Shown in pieces: positions 31,701-43,445 of a DNA stretch of 64,000 nt. A program made the translations under genes and the position numbers. This DNA comes from Liolophura sinensis. Its lineage: Eukaryota; Mollusca; Polyplacophora; Chitonida; Chitonidae. The notes under the pieces were generated by a model. That model was not told the DNA's origin. It saw nothing but the letters and a program-made list of their open reading frames with translations, and searched no databases. The DNA is taken from NCBI RefSeq assembly GCF_032854445.1, contig NC_088306.1, positions 4,336,373-4,400,372 of the forward strand. Direction: 5' to 3'. How positions within the stretch are numbered: position 1 is the stretch's first letter; each line of letters begins with the position of its first letter.

Positions 31701-32650
31701 TGTTATACATGTAGTTTTGCCAAAGACTTTCCACCTGCATTTCTTTCCAGACATTTTTCCAGACGCAGTAAATGACTGCCATCTTCACAACTCCGTTGCT
31801 CATATTTCTAGACAAGGATAAAGCAAATTCTGGATGGTTTAATCGTAAACATGTTTACAACGCCAGTACATATTTCCAGAATGTTTACCCTATTTACAAT
31901 GACACGAAACTCATAAACACCGAAGGCCCCAGAACGCTAGACTGAATTACAGAATAGGCTATAACGTTCATAAAGGGGGAAATGTAGGTCAGACACGGGC
32001 CAGGAAAAATAAAAAAAATATCATTTATTTATTAGTATTTAAAGACGGGGTACGTAACAATCACAAATCTCGGGAAACACTGACATGTGAAAACAGCAAG
32101 CCTGTAAATGGCAGAACTTATTTCAACGAACTACAACAACAAAAAAAAAACATAATTTATTTTTTAAGCTTAAACACTGAAATTCCACAAACAAATGTAC
32201 TTCAATCATCTATACTTAATTTAAACCATTTTGCGGAGATTTTGTGAATTGGTCATGAATTATTCACATCAAAGCGATCTTAATATTAATATCTTAATAT
32301 GTCTTAATGCCACACCAGTTTACCCCCGTGACCCTTGTGACCCCTGTGTGTTTAGAACCGTAGGGTGTATGGACAGACATGATGCAAAAGTTCAAATCAC
32401 AGTCTTATCCATTGTAATTCAGACTGTCTGTACTTTGAACTAATTTATACGACGAGATATTACTCTTTGTGTGGCCTTGATGAGAACCACTGGTTCAAAG
32501 CTGCCAAATTAACGTTAAGCCAGTTAATCCACTTTACGGTTGGTAGTTAAACAACGGACAAGGTAAATTACATTCTCCTGAAAATTAGCTTTAACGCGAA
32601 TGTGAAGAAACTACCAAATAGGCGTCCTAAGCAAATCTCAAAAACATTAT
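31700..32650. other. no recognised feature
   Basis: A/T-rich sequence inside block gamma. Part of it (32480-32590, with CCAGTTAATCCACTTTACGG) matches a piece of copy 2 of block beta at ~57990-58140 that is missing from copy 1. Confidence 0.55.
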
Positions 32651-33072
32651 TCATTTATAGTAGTTATTATGATCGAAATCAGAAAGTACTTGTAACAGAA
32701 TCTGTGTGTATCAGATAGCCAGATCCTGCACCTTATCAATCCAACAGACCCGGCCAAATGCTTTTATGTGCACTGTTTGTACATTTAGTAGTATTAACAA
32801 TATATGATGGGGTCTGTTGGACCGATACGAGGGCGTGTGGTTAGATGTTTGATGTATTCTATTAGCCTGTTTATATGACTATAAATCGAGCTGATTTCAT
32901 ATATACATGTATATGATGAAAATTAATACAACATTATCCAGTGAATGCGAAGAGCTGTAAATTATAATAACACATGTAAGTGTACAGACTTTGTATCGGA
33001 TAGCGTTGTATTGGAAGTGCTCCGTAATTTGGCCGACTGGAACTTTAACGTCTGTTTGACCATTTATCTACA

Positions 33073-33450
33073 TGGCAAAGCTACTATCCGACAAAGGGAC
33101 TATCCCACAAAGCGACTATCCCACAAAGCCACAAGCAAATAACAGTGATAAAGAGACAAATCCACTAAGCGATAACAGTGACAAAAGAACAAAGCAACAA
33201 AGCGACAAAACCACTAAGCGAAAACAGTGACAAATGGTCAAAGCAACAAAGCGACAAATCCACTAAGCGATAACAGTGACAAGGGACAAAGCAACAAAGC
33301 GACAATACAGGCGCATATCACCATATAACAACTGACCGTATCACAACTGACACAGCGCAGCGGCAAATCCAATGAAACGGCAAAAACGACAGTTGAACAC
33401 GGCGAAAGGATACTGCCATGCGACAAACTGACAAAGCGATGAACTGGCCA
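33073..33450. repeat. ACAAAGCGAC-rich short tandem repeats
   Basis: Irregular units such as CACAAAGCGACTATCC and CAAAGCAACAAAGCGACAAA TCCACTAAGCGATAACAGTG. The periods are mixed (~13 to ~60 bp). A related but shorter stretch is at 25255-25320. Confidence 0.7.
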
Positions 33451-33689
33451 GTGTGGCAACCAAACGGTAACGGTGTTAAAATTTACAAAGAAATGACGAA
33501 GGTGTACGAACTGCACCTGCAATGTACATGTATAAACTGTAATGAGAGAAGTTCGAGGTGTACGAACTGCACCTAGTATGTATATGCATAAACTGTAATA
33601 AGAGAAGTTCGAGGTGTACTCTCTTTTATTTGATTTTAAGAAGACAAAAACATTATTTCGTATTAGAATATTTGAAGAAATTGCATCAA

Positions 33690-33953
33690 TATTTATTTAT
33701 TTGTTTATTTGATTGTTGTTTTACGCCGTACTCAAGAATATTTCACTTATACGACGGCGGCCAGCATTATGGTGGGAGGAAACCGGGCAGAGAACCCACC
33801 ACCATCCGCAGTTTCCTGGCAGACCTTCCCACGTACAGCCGGAGAGGAAGCCAGCATGAGCTGGACTTGAACTCACAGCGACCGCATTGGTGAGAGACTC
33901 CTGGTTCATTACGCTGCGTTAGCGCGCTAACCGACTGAGCCACGGAGGCCCCC
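33690..33953 (-). mobile_element. full-length SINE, reverse, with TSD
   Basis: From ATTTATTTGATTGTTGTTTT to GCTAACCGACTGAGCCACGG AGGCCCC. An 11-bp target duplication with one mismatch lies at 33679-33689 (AATTGCATCAA) and 33954-33964 (AATTGGATCAA). Confidence 0.9.
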
Positions 33954-34009
33954 AATTGGATCAAGACATGAGGTATTTATGACACAAGGTGACGGAGGCA
34001 ATTTAGAGA

Positions 34010-34236
34010 GATCCGCTTACTCTAATGTCTCAAGAGTCTCTTCTATAGAAATGTTTGGGTGCCAAACAAGTGCAGTAGTTGATTCCAGTTACATATGCAC
34101 AGACATGGGACTAAGAAATTGATCTGCCTGACAATTGTAAAAAAAACTTATGTACAGTGAAAACCGGTTTATCCCAACAAGAACTAGTAGAAATGTAAGT
34201 CCATACAGAATTAACATCGTAGCCTACTGCCAGTGA
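34010..34236. repeat. flank paralogous to 38790-39015
   Basis: TATAGAAATGTTTGGGTGCC, then AAGTGCAGTAGTTGATTCC and GTAGCCTACTGCCAGTGATC match TACAGAAATGTGTTGGTACC, ACTGCAATAGTTGATTCC and GTAGCCTACTGGCAGCGTTC at 38810-39020. In both places the 18-bp array begins directly after it. Confidence 0.75.
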
Positions 34237-36700
34237 TCAGGTCACTTTAAATGACGAGATTACTGTTTCAGTTTCCAGATTACTGTCATTGTCTAAAATA
34301 CTGTGGCTGTGTATATAAATGCCACAGTCCAGATTACTGTCATTGTCCAGATTACTGTCAGCGTCCAGATTATTGTTAATGTCCCGATTGCTGTCATTGT
34401 CCAGATGACTGTCGGTGTCCAGATTATTGTTAATGTCCCGATTGCTGTCATTGTCCAGATGACTGTCGGTGTCCAGATTATTGTTAATGTCCCGATTGCT
34501 GTCATTGTCCAGATGACTGTCGGTGTCCAGATTATTGTCATTTTCCATAGTTTCAGTTTCCAGATTACTGTCATTGTCCAAAATACTGTGGCTGTGTATA
34601 TAAATGCCACAGTCCCGATTACTGCCACTGTCCAGTTTACTGCCAGTGTTTAAATTACTGTCACTGTGGAGATGACTGTCATTGTCCAGATAACTGTCGG
34701 TGTCCAGATTATTGTCATTGTCCAGATTACTGTCAGTGTCCAGGTTACTCTCACTGTCCAGACGACTGTCCAGATTGTTGTCATTGTTCAGGTTACCGTC
34801 AGTGCCGAGATGACTGCCAATGTCCAGATGACTGTCAATGTCCAGATGACTGTTACTCTTCAGGCTACTGTCAGTGTCCAGATGACTGTCAATGCTCATA
34901 TTGCTTTCATTTTTCAGGTTATTACCGTTATCCAGGTGACTGTCAGTGTACACATGACTGTCATTGTCCAGATGACTCTTAGTGTCCACATGACTATCAG
35001 TGGCCAGATGAATGTCAGTTTCCAGGTTACTCTCATTGTCCAGATGACTGTCAGTGTCCACATGAGTGTCAGTGTCCAGATGAATGTTAATGTCTAAATG
35101 ACTGTCAGTGCCCAGATGACTGTCAGTGTCCAGATGACTGTCACTGTCCAGATGACTGTCACTGTCTGCATTACTATCAGCGTCCAGATGAGTTTTTGTG
35201 TTCAGATGACTGTCGGTGTCCAGATGACTGTAAGGGTTCAGATGACTGTCAGTGTCTAGGTTACTCCCACTGCACATATGTCAGTGTTCAGATGTCCAGG
35301 TTATCCTCATTGTCCAGATGACTCACAGTATCCAGATGACTGTCACTGTCCAGATTATTGTTGGTCAGGTTACTGTCATAGCCCAGATGACTGTAAGTAC
35401 CCAGATGACTGTCAGTGCTCATGTTACTGTCATTTTCCAGGTTTCCCGATTACTGTCAGTGTCTAGATGACTGTCAGTGTTTAGGTTACTGTCAGTGTCT
35501 AGATGACTGTTAATACTTGTATTGCTGTAATTATCCTGGTTATTGTCATTATCCACGTTACTGCCACTGTCCAGATGGGTGTCAGTGTCCAAGTTACTCT
35601 CACTGTTCAGATGACTGTCAGTGTGCAGATGACTGTCATGGTCCGACGACTGTCAGTGTCCACATTACTGTCATGGTTCAGAGTGTTCTCAATATCCGGA
35701 TGACTGTCAGTGTCTAGGTTACCGTTATTGTTCCAGTTGCCGTTAGTGTCTGTCATGGTACAGATGACCTTCATGGTCCAGATGACTGTTAATGTGCAGA
35801 AGACTGTCATGGTCCGCATGACTGTCATGGTCTAGATGACTGTCATGATCCAGATGACTGTTAATGTCCAGAAGACTGTCACGGTCCATATGATTGTCAT
35901 GATCCAGAATGCTCTCAATGTCCAGAACTCGTTACGGTGCATATAAATATAAGTGTCCAACTTACTGTCAGTGTCCAGATGACTGTTAGTGTCCAGATCA
36001 CGGTCATTGTCCAGACTACTGTCAACGTCCAAATTACTGCATGCCATTGACCACAGAGGCGGACTGAGTACTGTCAGTGATTAGGTTTCATTCAGTAACA
36101 ATATTAAAATCTGTGTTCAAAGTTTTGTTATTGTCAACATTACTCTCAATGTCCAGATTACCGTCATTGTCCAGAATGATATCAGTGTTCAGACAACTGA
36201 CAGTGTACAGAGTACTATCAGAGATTAGTTTCCTTTCTGTGACAAGATTAAAGTAAGTGTCCAGAGTTCTGTTAGTGTCCACATTACTCTCACTGTCCAA
36301 ATTACCGACATTGTCCAGAATGATATCAGTGCCCGGACAACTGACAGTGTACAGAGTACTATCAGAGATTAGTTTCCTTTCTGTGACAAGATTAAAGTCC
36401 ACAGTACCTTCACTGTCCAGATTACTCCCAGTTCCCAGTTGACTGCCAGTACTAACTTTACCGTTACTGACAGACTATGAAGGTTTCAGATTACTTTCAG
36501 TGTCCACATTAGTGTCAATGACAAGATTACTGTCAGTGTCCAGATTACTGTCAGTATCAATGTTACCGTACCACCAGTGTCCAGATCACTTTTAGTGTGC
36601 AGAGTGCTGTCTGTGTCCTGATGACCGCATGACTGTCAGTGTCAATATGACTGTCAATGTCTGCATGACTGTCAGTGTCTAGGTCTCTGTCACTATGCTT
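34237..36700. repeat. 18-bp minisatellite array 1
   Basis: About 2.4 kb of units of the form CCAGATGACTGTCAGTGT, variably diverged. At 36070-36400 a 162-bp (9-unit) block is duplicated (GATTAGTTTCCTTTCTGTGA appears twice). Because the unit lacks stops in several frames, open frames arise on both strands, the longest being 346 codons on the minus strand (34237-35277) with a repeated N/H-L-D-T-D-S hexapeptide. Frames are broken repeatedly along the array, so I do not call a gene. Confidence 0.95.
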
Positions 36701-37310
36701 TTTATCCCACTTTAGTGGATATAACTGAGTTGAAATTCATGGACTTGAGTGATGCACTGCAGACATAAGAGTGAGCAGATCTGTTTTGGTCTCCTCCATT
36801 ACCGCGTGTACATGAAAAGCGGACGTCCGGAAAGCATTACTGAATCGATTTTTTCAACAATTCTAATACCAAATAATTAAGAAATTATGTTCGGGTCAGG
36901 GTAGTCTAACGGTAGTTTTACATCAAATCGATGTAGAAGAGGTTATATTTTAGGTCGAAGGCGTTCGCTCTGACAGAAAAAAATCGTCATTTTGTTTTTT
37001 TGTTTATATTTGTCGTCGGCTTTATTCAGTGTAATCAACAACCTCTATCCACCCATACAACTACAATAGACCCGTTTAGAAGTCAAACGCTTCTGTCTCG
37101 TGATCGGAGTATCTAACGACTCAGATAAGTTACACTTGGCACAATTCCAAGCAGTGCGTTGTATGTAATAAAAAGGAATCGAAGTGTAATAGAATAAAGA
37201 ATAGACCCTTAAGCGATACAGCGTATTTGTTATTCTCAGCTTAAAAAACGATGACTCAAATACAGGCCAAATATTAAAGGAAACGGACTATACCACACTA
37301 TCTATGCGCA
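36700..37310. other. no recognised feature
   Basis: Spacer between array 1 and a SINE; no supported gene or element. Confidence 0.55.
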
Positions 37311-37319
37311 GTGCTTGTC

Positions 37320-37500
37320 ATTTATTTATTTATTTATTTTTTATTTATTTATTTATTTGATTAGTGTTTTACGCCGTACTCAAGAATATTTCACCTATAA
37401 GACGGCGGGTAGCATTATGGTGGGAGGAAACCGGGCACACCTCGGGGAAAACTCCCCCAACGACCATCCGCAGGCTGCTGTAAGACTTCCCCACGTACGC
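37320..37500 (-). mobile_element. 5'-truncated SINE, reverse
   Basis: A long ATTTATTT tail, then GATTAGTGTTTTACGCCGTA and the SINE body to CCACGTACGCAGC. The tRNA-like head is missing. It lies about 60 bp from a complete SINE in the opposite orientation. Confidence 0.85.
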
Positions 37501-37557
37501 AGCACTTGTCGTCATAACGACAATAAATGTCTCTTAAGGAATAATTTCTAAGATAAA

Positions 37558-37820
37558 GGGCCTACGTGGCTCAGTCGGTTAGCGCGCTAGCGCAGCGTAA
37601 TGACCCAGGAGCCTCTCACCAATGCGGTCGCTGTGAGTTCAAGCCCAGCTCATGCTGGCTTCCTCTCCGGCCGTAAATGGGAAGGTCTTTCAGCAACCTG
37701 CGGATGGTCGTGGGTTTCCCCCGGGCTGTGCCCGGTTTCCTCCCACCATAATGCTGGCCGCCGTCGTATAAGTGAAATATTCTTGAGTACGGCCTAAAAC
37801 ACCAATCAAATAAATAAATA
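37558..37820 (+). mobile_element. full-length SINE
   Basis: Head GGGCCTACGTGGCTCAGTCG, B-box-like GAGTTCAAGCCC, tail GTACGGCCTAAAACACCAAT CAAATAAATAAATA. A good representative of the family consensus. No clear target duplication found. Confidence 0.9.
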
Positions 37821-37885
37821 TATGCAGCTATATTAATAGAACATTTTTAAACAGCTATTAATAGAACAATCATATTGCAATTGTA

Positions 37886-38124
37886 CAGGGTGTCCCAGAA
37901 GTTGTGCACCATCGTCATTTTCATTTTTTTCTGTGTTTAGATTTAATACTGATTTTAAATTTTTTTTCTCTCTCTCTTTCAGAGTTAATTATGGCTAATA
38001 AACTAACAGTACAAGAAAAAGAGAGAATTGGTTTTTACGTTTGGAAGAGATGGGGCAACACACCGCTCTGTAGCTCACGCATTCAACCTCAACCTGAATG
38101 GTGTGTGACTCATGGGACACCCTG
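37886..38124 (+). mobile_element. 239-bp mariner-type miniature element
   Basis: Terminal inverted repeats of ~27 bp: CAGGGTGTCCCAGAAGTTGT at the left and, reversed, CAGGGTGTCCCATGAGTCAC at the right. TA flanks both ends (37884-37885 and 38125-38126), as for IS630/Tc1/mariner insertions. The interior keeps the start of a transposase-like frame (MANKLTVQEKERIGFYVWKR), then jumps to the right end. It is an internally deleted, non-autonomous copy. Confidence 0.85.
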
Positions 38125-38394
38125 TATATGTTCATATCATATGTTGATTTTGAAAAGCCAATAAACCGAGCAGTGAAATCTACAAACTTTTTGTTGAGAC
38201 ATGTATATGCACATCTCTGTCATCGCAGTTTAAGTATAAGTTGTTGTTACAGCTAACCTCTTGTCGGTAACCGTGGAGTAAGTCAAATACAGTCATTTGC
38301 CAACTAAAATACACATGAGGTATACACATGATCCAACTAAAGGAACACACCTATGCCCTCGACACCATTCACATGTACACACACAGGGCAAGGG

Positions 38395-38605
38395 TGTCCA
38401 GATCACTGTCACTGTCCAGATCACTGTCACTGTCCAGATCACTGTCACTGTCCAGGTCACCATCACTGTCCAAATCACTGTCACTCTCCAGATAACTTTC
38501 AGTGTCCACATTGCGTTCACCGACCAGATCACTCTCAGCGTCCAGATTACTGTCAATGTCCAGATGACTGTCACTGTCCAGATTTTTGTAAGTGTCGACA
38601 ATACT
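38395..38605. repeat. 18-bp minisatellite, short array
   Basis: About 11 units of the form TCCAGATCACTGTCACTG, same family as arrays 1 and 2. Confidence 0.9.
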
Positions 38606-38619
38606 GGCTTCTCCAGATT

Positions 38620-38770
38620 ATTGTGCGATAAATAAAAGAGCAGTGGAATTCCGTCCTGCAACAAGGAGGCACACTGCATGCTCTCTAAGGATTCTTTCGT
38701 CGTCATATGTCTAAAAAAATTGTTAAATACGACGTTAAACCCCATGCACTAACTCACTCACTCACTCATA
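38620..38770 (-). repeat. dispersed repeat ending in CTCACTCACTCA
   Basis: Reverse complement reads ATGAGTGAGTGAGTGAGTTA, then GCATGGGGTTTAACGTCGTA, AACAATTTTTTTAGACATAT GACGACGAAAGAATCC and CTTGTTGCAGGACGGAATTC. I recognise this as a common interspersed repeat of molluscan genomes. It is probably distantly related to the GTGGCAGGGCGAG family, whose leader has the same GGTTT...CGTCGTACTTA theme. Confidence 0.6.
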
Positions 38771-38789
38771 CTCGCGTCTCCAGCGTGAC

Positions 38790-39015
38790 AGACAGGGCTG
38801 TTCTACAGAAATGTGTTGGTACCAAACCACTGCAATAGTTGATTCCATGGACAACAAATTTTCACTCAGTTACGTATGCACTAAAATGGGATTAATAAAG
38901 TGATTCGACTACTTCAGTGGAAAAACCTGAGCACAGTGGAAAAACTTGCGTAAAATGGAAACGAATTAAGCCGTTAAAGAAACTAGAACATTTTAGCCCC
39001 CAGAGTAGCCTACTG
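38790..39015. repeat. flank paralogous to 34010-34236
   Basis: See 34010-34236: the two flanks align over their length, each leading straight into an 18-bp array. Confidence 0.75.
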
Positions 39016-41058
39016 GCAGCGTTCAGAGTACTGTCAGTGAGCAGGGTATTATTTATGACCAAGTTACTATCAGTACCCATATAACTGTCAGTGTCTAGAT
39101 TACCGTCAGTGTCCATATGAGTGTCAGTGTAAATTACACTGTCAGTTTCAAGATTACTGTCAGTGTTCAGAATACTGTCTGTGTACCGGTGACTGTCATT
39201 GTCAATATTACCTTCATTGTCCAGATAACTGTCAGTGTTCAGATTATTGTCAGTGTTCAGGTTGCTGTCAGTGTTCAAATTGCTCTCAGTGTTCAAATGG
39301 CTGTCACGGTCAGGATTGCTGTTAGTGCTCACATTGCTGTCAGTGTCCACATTGCTGTCAGTGTTCGGATTATTGTCAGTGTTCAGATTGCTGTCAATGT
39401 TCGAATTGCTGTCAATGTTCGGACTGCTGTTAGCGTCCAGATTTCTGTCAGTGTTCGGATCACTGTCAGTGTTCAGAATACTGTCTGTGTACCGGTGACT
39501 GTCATTCTCAAGATTACCTTCATTGTCCAGATAATTGTCAGTGTTCAGTTTTCTGAGTGCTGTCGGTGTTCGGATTGCTGTCAGTGTCCAGATTGTTGTT
39601 TGTGTTTGGATTACTGTCAGTGTTCAGAGTGCTGTCAGTGTTCGAATTGCTGTCAGTGTCCAGATTGCTGTCAGTGTTCGGATTAATGTCAATGTTCAGA
39701 TTGCTGTCAGTGTTCAGATTGCTGTCAGTGTCCGAATTGCTGTCAATGTTCGGATTGCTATCAATGTCCAGATTGTTGTCAGTGTTTGGATTACTGTCAG
39801 TGTTCAGAGTGCTGTCAGTGTTCAAATTGCTGTCAGTGTCCACATCGCTGTTAGTATTCGGATTACTGTCAGTGTTCAGATTGCTGTCAGTGTTCGGATT
39901 ACTGTCAGTGTTCAGATTGCTGTCAGTGTTTGAATTGCTGTCAGTGTTCGGATTACTGTCAGTGTTCAGATTGCTGTCAGTGTTTGGATTACTGTCAGTG
40001 TTCAGAGTGCTGTCAGTGTTCGAATTGCTGTCAGTGTCCAAATTGCTGTCAGTGTTCGGATTAATGTCAGTGTTCAGATTGCTGTCAGTGTTCAGATTGC
40101 TGTCAGTGTTCGAATTGCTGTCAATGTTCGGATTGCTGTCAGTGTCCAGATTGTTGTCAGTGTTTGGATTACTGTCAATGTTCACATTGCTGCCAGTATC
40201 CAGATTGCTGTCAATGTTCAGAGTGCTGTCAGACTTCGGATTGATGTCAGTGTTCAGATAGCTGTCAGTGTTCAGATTGCTGTCAGTGTCTGAATTGCTG
40301 TCAGTGTTCGGATTACTGTCAGTGTTCAGATTGCTGTCAGTGTTCGAATTGCTGTCAGTGTCCAGATTGCTGTCAGTGTTCGGATTAATGTCAGTGTTTG
40401 GATTGCTGTCAGTGTTCAGATTGCTGTCAGTGTTCGAATTGCTGTCAATGTTCGGATTGCTGTCAGTGTCCAGATTGCTGTCAGTGTTCGGATTACTGTC
40501 GGTGTTCGGATTGCTGTCAGTGTCCAGATTGTTGTCAGTGTTTGGATTACTGTCAGTGTTCAGAGTACTGTCAGTGTTCGAATTGCTGTCAGTGTCCAGA
40601 TTGCTGTTAGTGTTCGGATTACTGTCAGTGTTCAGATTGCTGTCAGTATTCAGATTGCTGTCAGTGTTCGAATTGCTGTCAATGTTCGGATTGCTGTCAG
40701 TGTCCAGATTGTTGTCAGTGTTTGGATTACTGTCAGTGTTCAGAGTGCTGTCAGTGTTCGAATTGCTGTCAGTGTTCAGATTGCTGTCAGTGTTTGAATT
40801 GCTGTCAGTGTTCGGATTACTGTCAGTGTTCAGATTGCTGTCAGTGTTTGAATTGCTGTCAATGTTCGGATTGCTGTCAGTGTTCAGATTACCGTCGGTC
40901 TTAGGATTACTGTCAGTATTGAGATTATTGTCGGTGTTCGGACTGATGTCAGTGTTCGGATTGCTCTCAGTGTTCAGATTGCTGTCAGTGCTCAGATTGC
41001 TGTCAGCGTACGGATTGCTGTCAGTGTTCGGATTACTGTCAGTGTTCAGATTGCTGTC
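39016..41058. repeat. 18-bp array 2 with higher-order structure
   Basis: About 2 kb of units like CAGATTGCTGTCAGTGTT. Marker units recur: CAGAGTGCTGTC (or CAGAGTACTGTC) at 39625, 39805, 40003, 40219, 40561 and 40741. The steps of 180, 198, 216, 342 and 180 bp are all multiples of 18, with 180 (10 units) the base step. This is an alpha-satellite-like higher-order repeat built of 18-bp monomers. Long open frames on both strands (up to 294 codons) follow from the period. The array ends abruptly at 41058 in the SINE poly(A) that opens duplication copy 2. Confidence 0.95.
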
Positions 41059-41068
41059 AAAAAAAAAA

Positions 41069-41390
41069 TCATTGATAACCAGCCAAAATCAATTCCATCA
41101 ATCTTTCAAAGGGGCATTGGTTAAGCTGAATGGAAGAACCCTCAATTGTTAGAGTCCACTTCTGGTAATAAAGGCTGTTTTCTCTTTGGACTGTTCATCT
41201 GAATCTACTTGCCAATATCCACTAGCTAAAACAAGAGTGGAAAACCATTTTACACCATGTAGAGAGTCTAATGAATCATCAATACTGGTAAGAGGATAAG
41301 CATCTTTAATTGTCACATTATTTAGTCGCCGACAGCCCACACAAAATCTTGTTCAACCATCCTTTTTACATTGTAGTAAAATAGGCGAAT
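41069..41390 (-). pseudogene. gypsy RT fragment, copy 2
   Basis: Same fragment as 6768-7090 ([20 protein letters not shown]). Only this end of the gypsy fossil is included in copy 2. Confidence 0.9.
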
Positions 41391-42479
41391 GACAGTGGAG
41401 CACAGTGACAAAGTTAGTTGATGTCACCTAAGTTTGCGGAGTTGTGTTCCCTGATACCGATTTTTAAATGCCTTCTGCAAAGTCAAAAAAACACGATGCA
41501 GGAAAAAAGGCAAAAAGCAGTAAATACATGGAAAAGATAATTAGCGAAACTTTCATGCCACGTATGGGGATTTTCATGATTTACAGTTCAGTATTAAATA
41601 ACTATACGAAAGGGCACACCAAAACACTTTAGGCCTTCCAAATCAAACAAGCTCGAGATTTATTTTGCACCGCATCATAGCAAGTCGCGTTCCACGACCC
41701 ATGTTTTGCAAAATAAAAATACAAAATTAAGAAATAATTTGTGTTTGGATTATGTTGGGGTCCGAGATTGTTCCACCAACGGAAAGGCATGTATCTGTTT
41801 GAGATTGCTGTTTCCAATCAAATTATTGGCCTGTAGAATGTGTGCGATAGATCCCCATTTCCTTTGTATCCCTTTTACAGATTTATTACCATGTGGTGCG
41901 AAAAACGTCATAAATTTTAGCTCTTCTTGGAAATGCCTAAAATATTTTGTTTGCATGATCCTTTTCCGGCGCGGTAAGGTAATACTAAGCAGAAGTGACA
42001 ATGAAATTGATCGTGCTGTAATTTACGTAAAATAAGAAAGAAACAACAAAAAAGCTGCTTATAATAGCGTGTCAGAGGAAATCTGAATGATAGATATTTT
42101 AACTTAAGTGTAAGCAATGTTTTAGTTACAAAGTCAAAAGCGAAGCATGCACGATATGCTTCTCTGAAAGTGCTTCTAACCAACTACCTCCAAGTAATGC
42201 ACAGTGTTTATATTTGCCGTGATCATGTTTCTATTACAAGGCACTATTTTTACCTACATCCGCAGAGTGGACAGTTGTGATACATGTAAAGAATAACCCA
42301 TGCTCGATGTAATGACTCTTGTGAGTTCGAAACCAAGTATTAAGCACGTTGAGGAGAGTGTAAACAGACTGTGGTACAACACCTTATGTGACACTTTAAA
42401 GTTATTGTTAACGGGGCTGAAAAAGTAGGCAAGGTGATTTGAAAAAGGACTAGATTAAAGATGGATGTTTTACGAAGTA

Positions 42480-42626
42480 CTCAATATTGGTGGTTTACTC
42501 CATACTCAATATTGGTGGTTTACTCCAGACTCAAGATTGGTGTTTTACATCATACTCAAGATTGATGTTTCACGCCACACTCAAGACTGATGTTTTACCC
42601 CATACTCGAGTTTTACGCCATACTCA
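42480..42626. repeat. tandem SINE-tail repeats, copy 2
   Basis: As 8170-8301, with one more 25-bp unit (CTCAATATTGGTGGTTTACT repeated). Confidence 0.75.
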
Positions 42627-43445
42627 TGTTATGTGAACAACTGTCGTCAGCTTCTAAATTTAGCTTGCCACTGTTTTCATATGCTGAGTTCAGGGCCTGC
42701 TGTCTGCCACTGCCTTAGAATGTTACATATGCTGAGTTCAGGGCCTGCTGTCTGCCTCTGCCTTAGAATGTTCCAGAATACGCTCAGGTCGATGTCTGTT
42801 TGTTTACATCACGTGTTCAGGAATTTTCTTATTCTAGACAATTCCACCAGGCTATATAAGACCTATGAAAGCAGGTCAAAGGGAGAGAACGGAGAATTAT
42901 TGAGAGTTTTGGATGCTTTCGCTGTGTATTACTTTAGTAGGCCTTTTGTGCTGAATTTTGGTGTCTTTATAGCCTCTGGCTTTGTTATATCCTATCTCCA
43001 CCGAGCACTTGTTCAGTCTGAATTTGTATGTTTAATTTGTGCTCTTGTGTACACAGTGCTTATTAGTAGACGGACCCTGTCTGTGGAATTTTATGTATAT
43101 TTCGTCATACACTAAGTTATACTGTGGATTTTCCCTCTTACAGATATTGCCTCTGTGCATTTATGCCTGTGTGGTTTTCAGCATTGTGGAATATATACGT
43201 CCGTTTGGACCTGACACCGTTATACATGTAACTACTTTAGTATTTGTATAGATATTGCTATCCCTTCTTCTTAAACTTAAGTACTTTAGTATTTGTATAA
43301 GTCTTATTATCTGTTCTTGTTAAACCTAATAAATTGTTGAAAAATAAAATCTGCTGGCTTTGGATATTTTTTTTTTGTGCGGCTAAACTGTCGCGTATTT
43401 CGAACAAGCCATCTCTTTATAATACAGACAGTTTGGGTCGTAACA
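42627..43445 (+). mobile_element. solo LTR, copy 2
   Basis: Counterpart of 8302-9119, with the same TGTTATG...CGTAACA ends and CTCA duplication (42623-42626 and 43446-43449). Confidence 0.8.

Larger units (their letters stand above)
30550..33480. repeat. old paralogous block gamma
   Basis: A diverged, collinear relative of block beta (21.7-25.4 kb). It carries the GTGGCAGG repeat at 30590, CCTCAAATTTAAATATTCAT at 30782, two tandem palindromic elements at 30850-31700, TGTAACAGAATCTGTGTGTA at 32694 and a GACAAAGCGACA-rich stretch at 33073-33450. It lacks the beta minisatellite. Confidence 0.65.

Noticed and set aside
39557-41152. Leu/Ser/Val/Phe-rich open frames of 234 and 294 codons
   Set aside because: 18-bp monomers are stop-free in several frames on both strands; the second frame even runs across the duplication junction.
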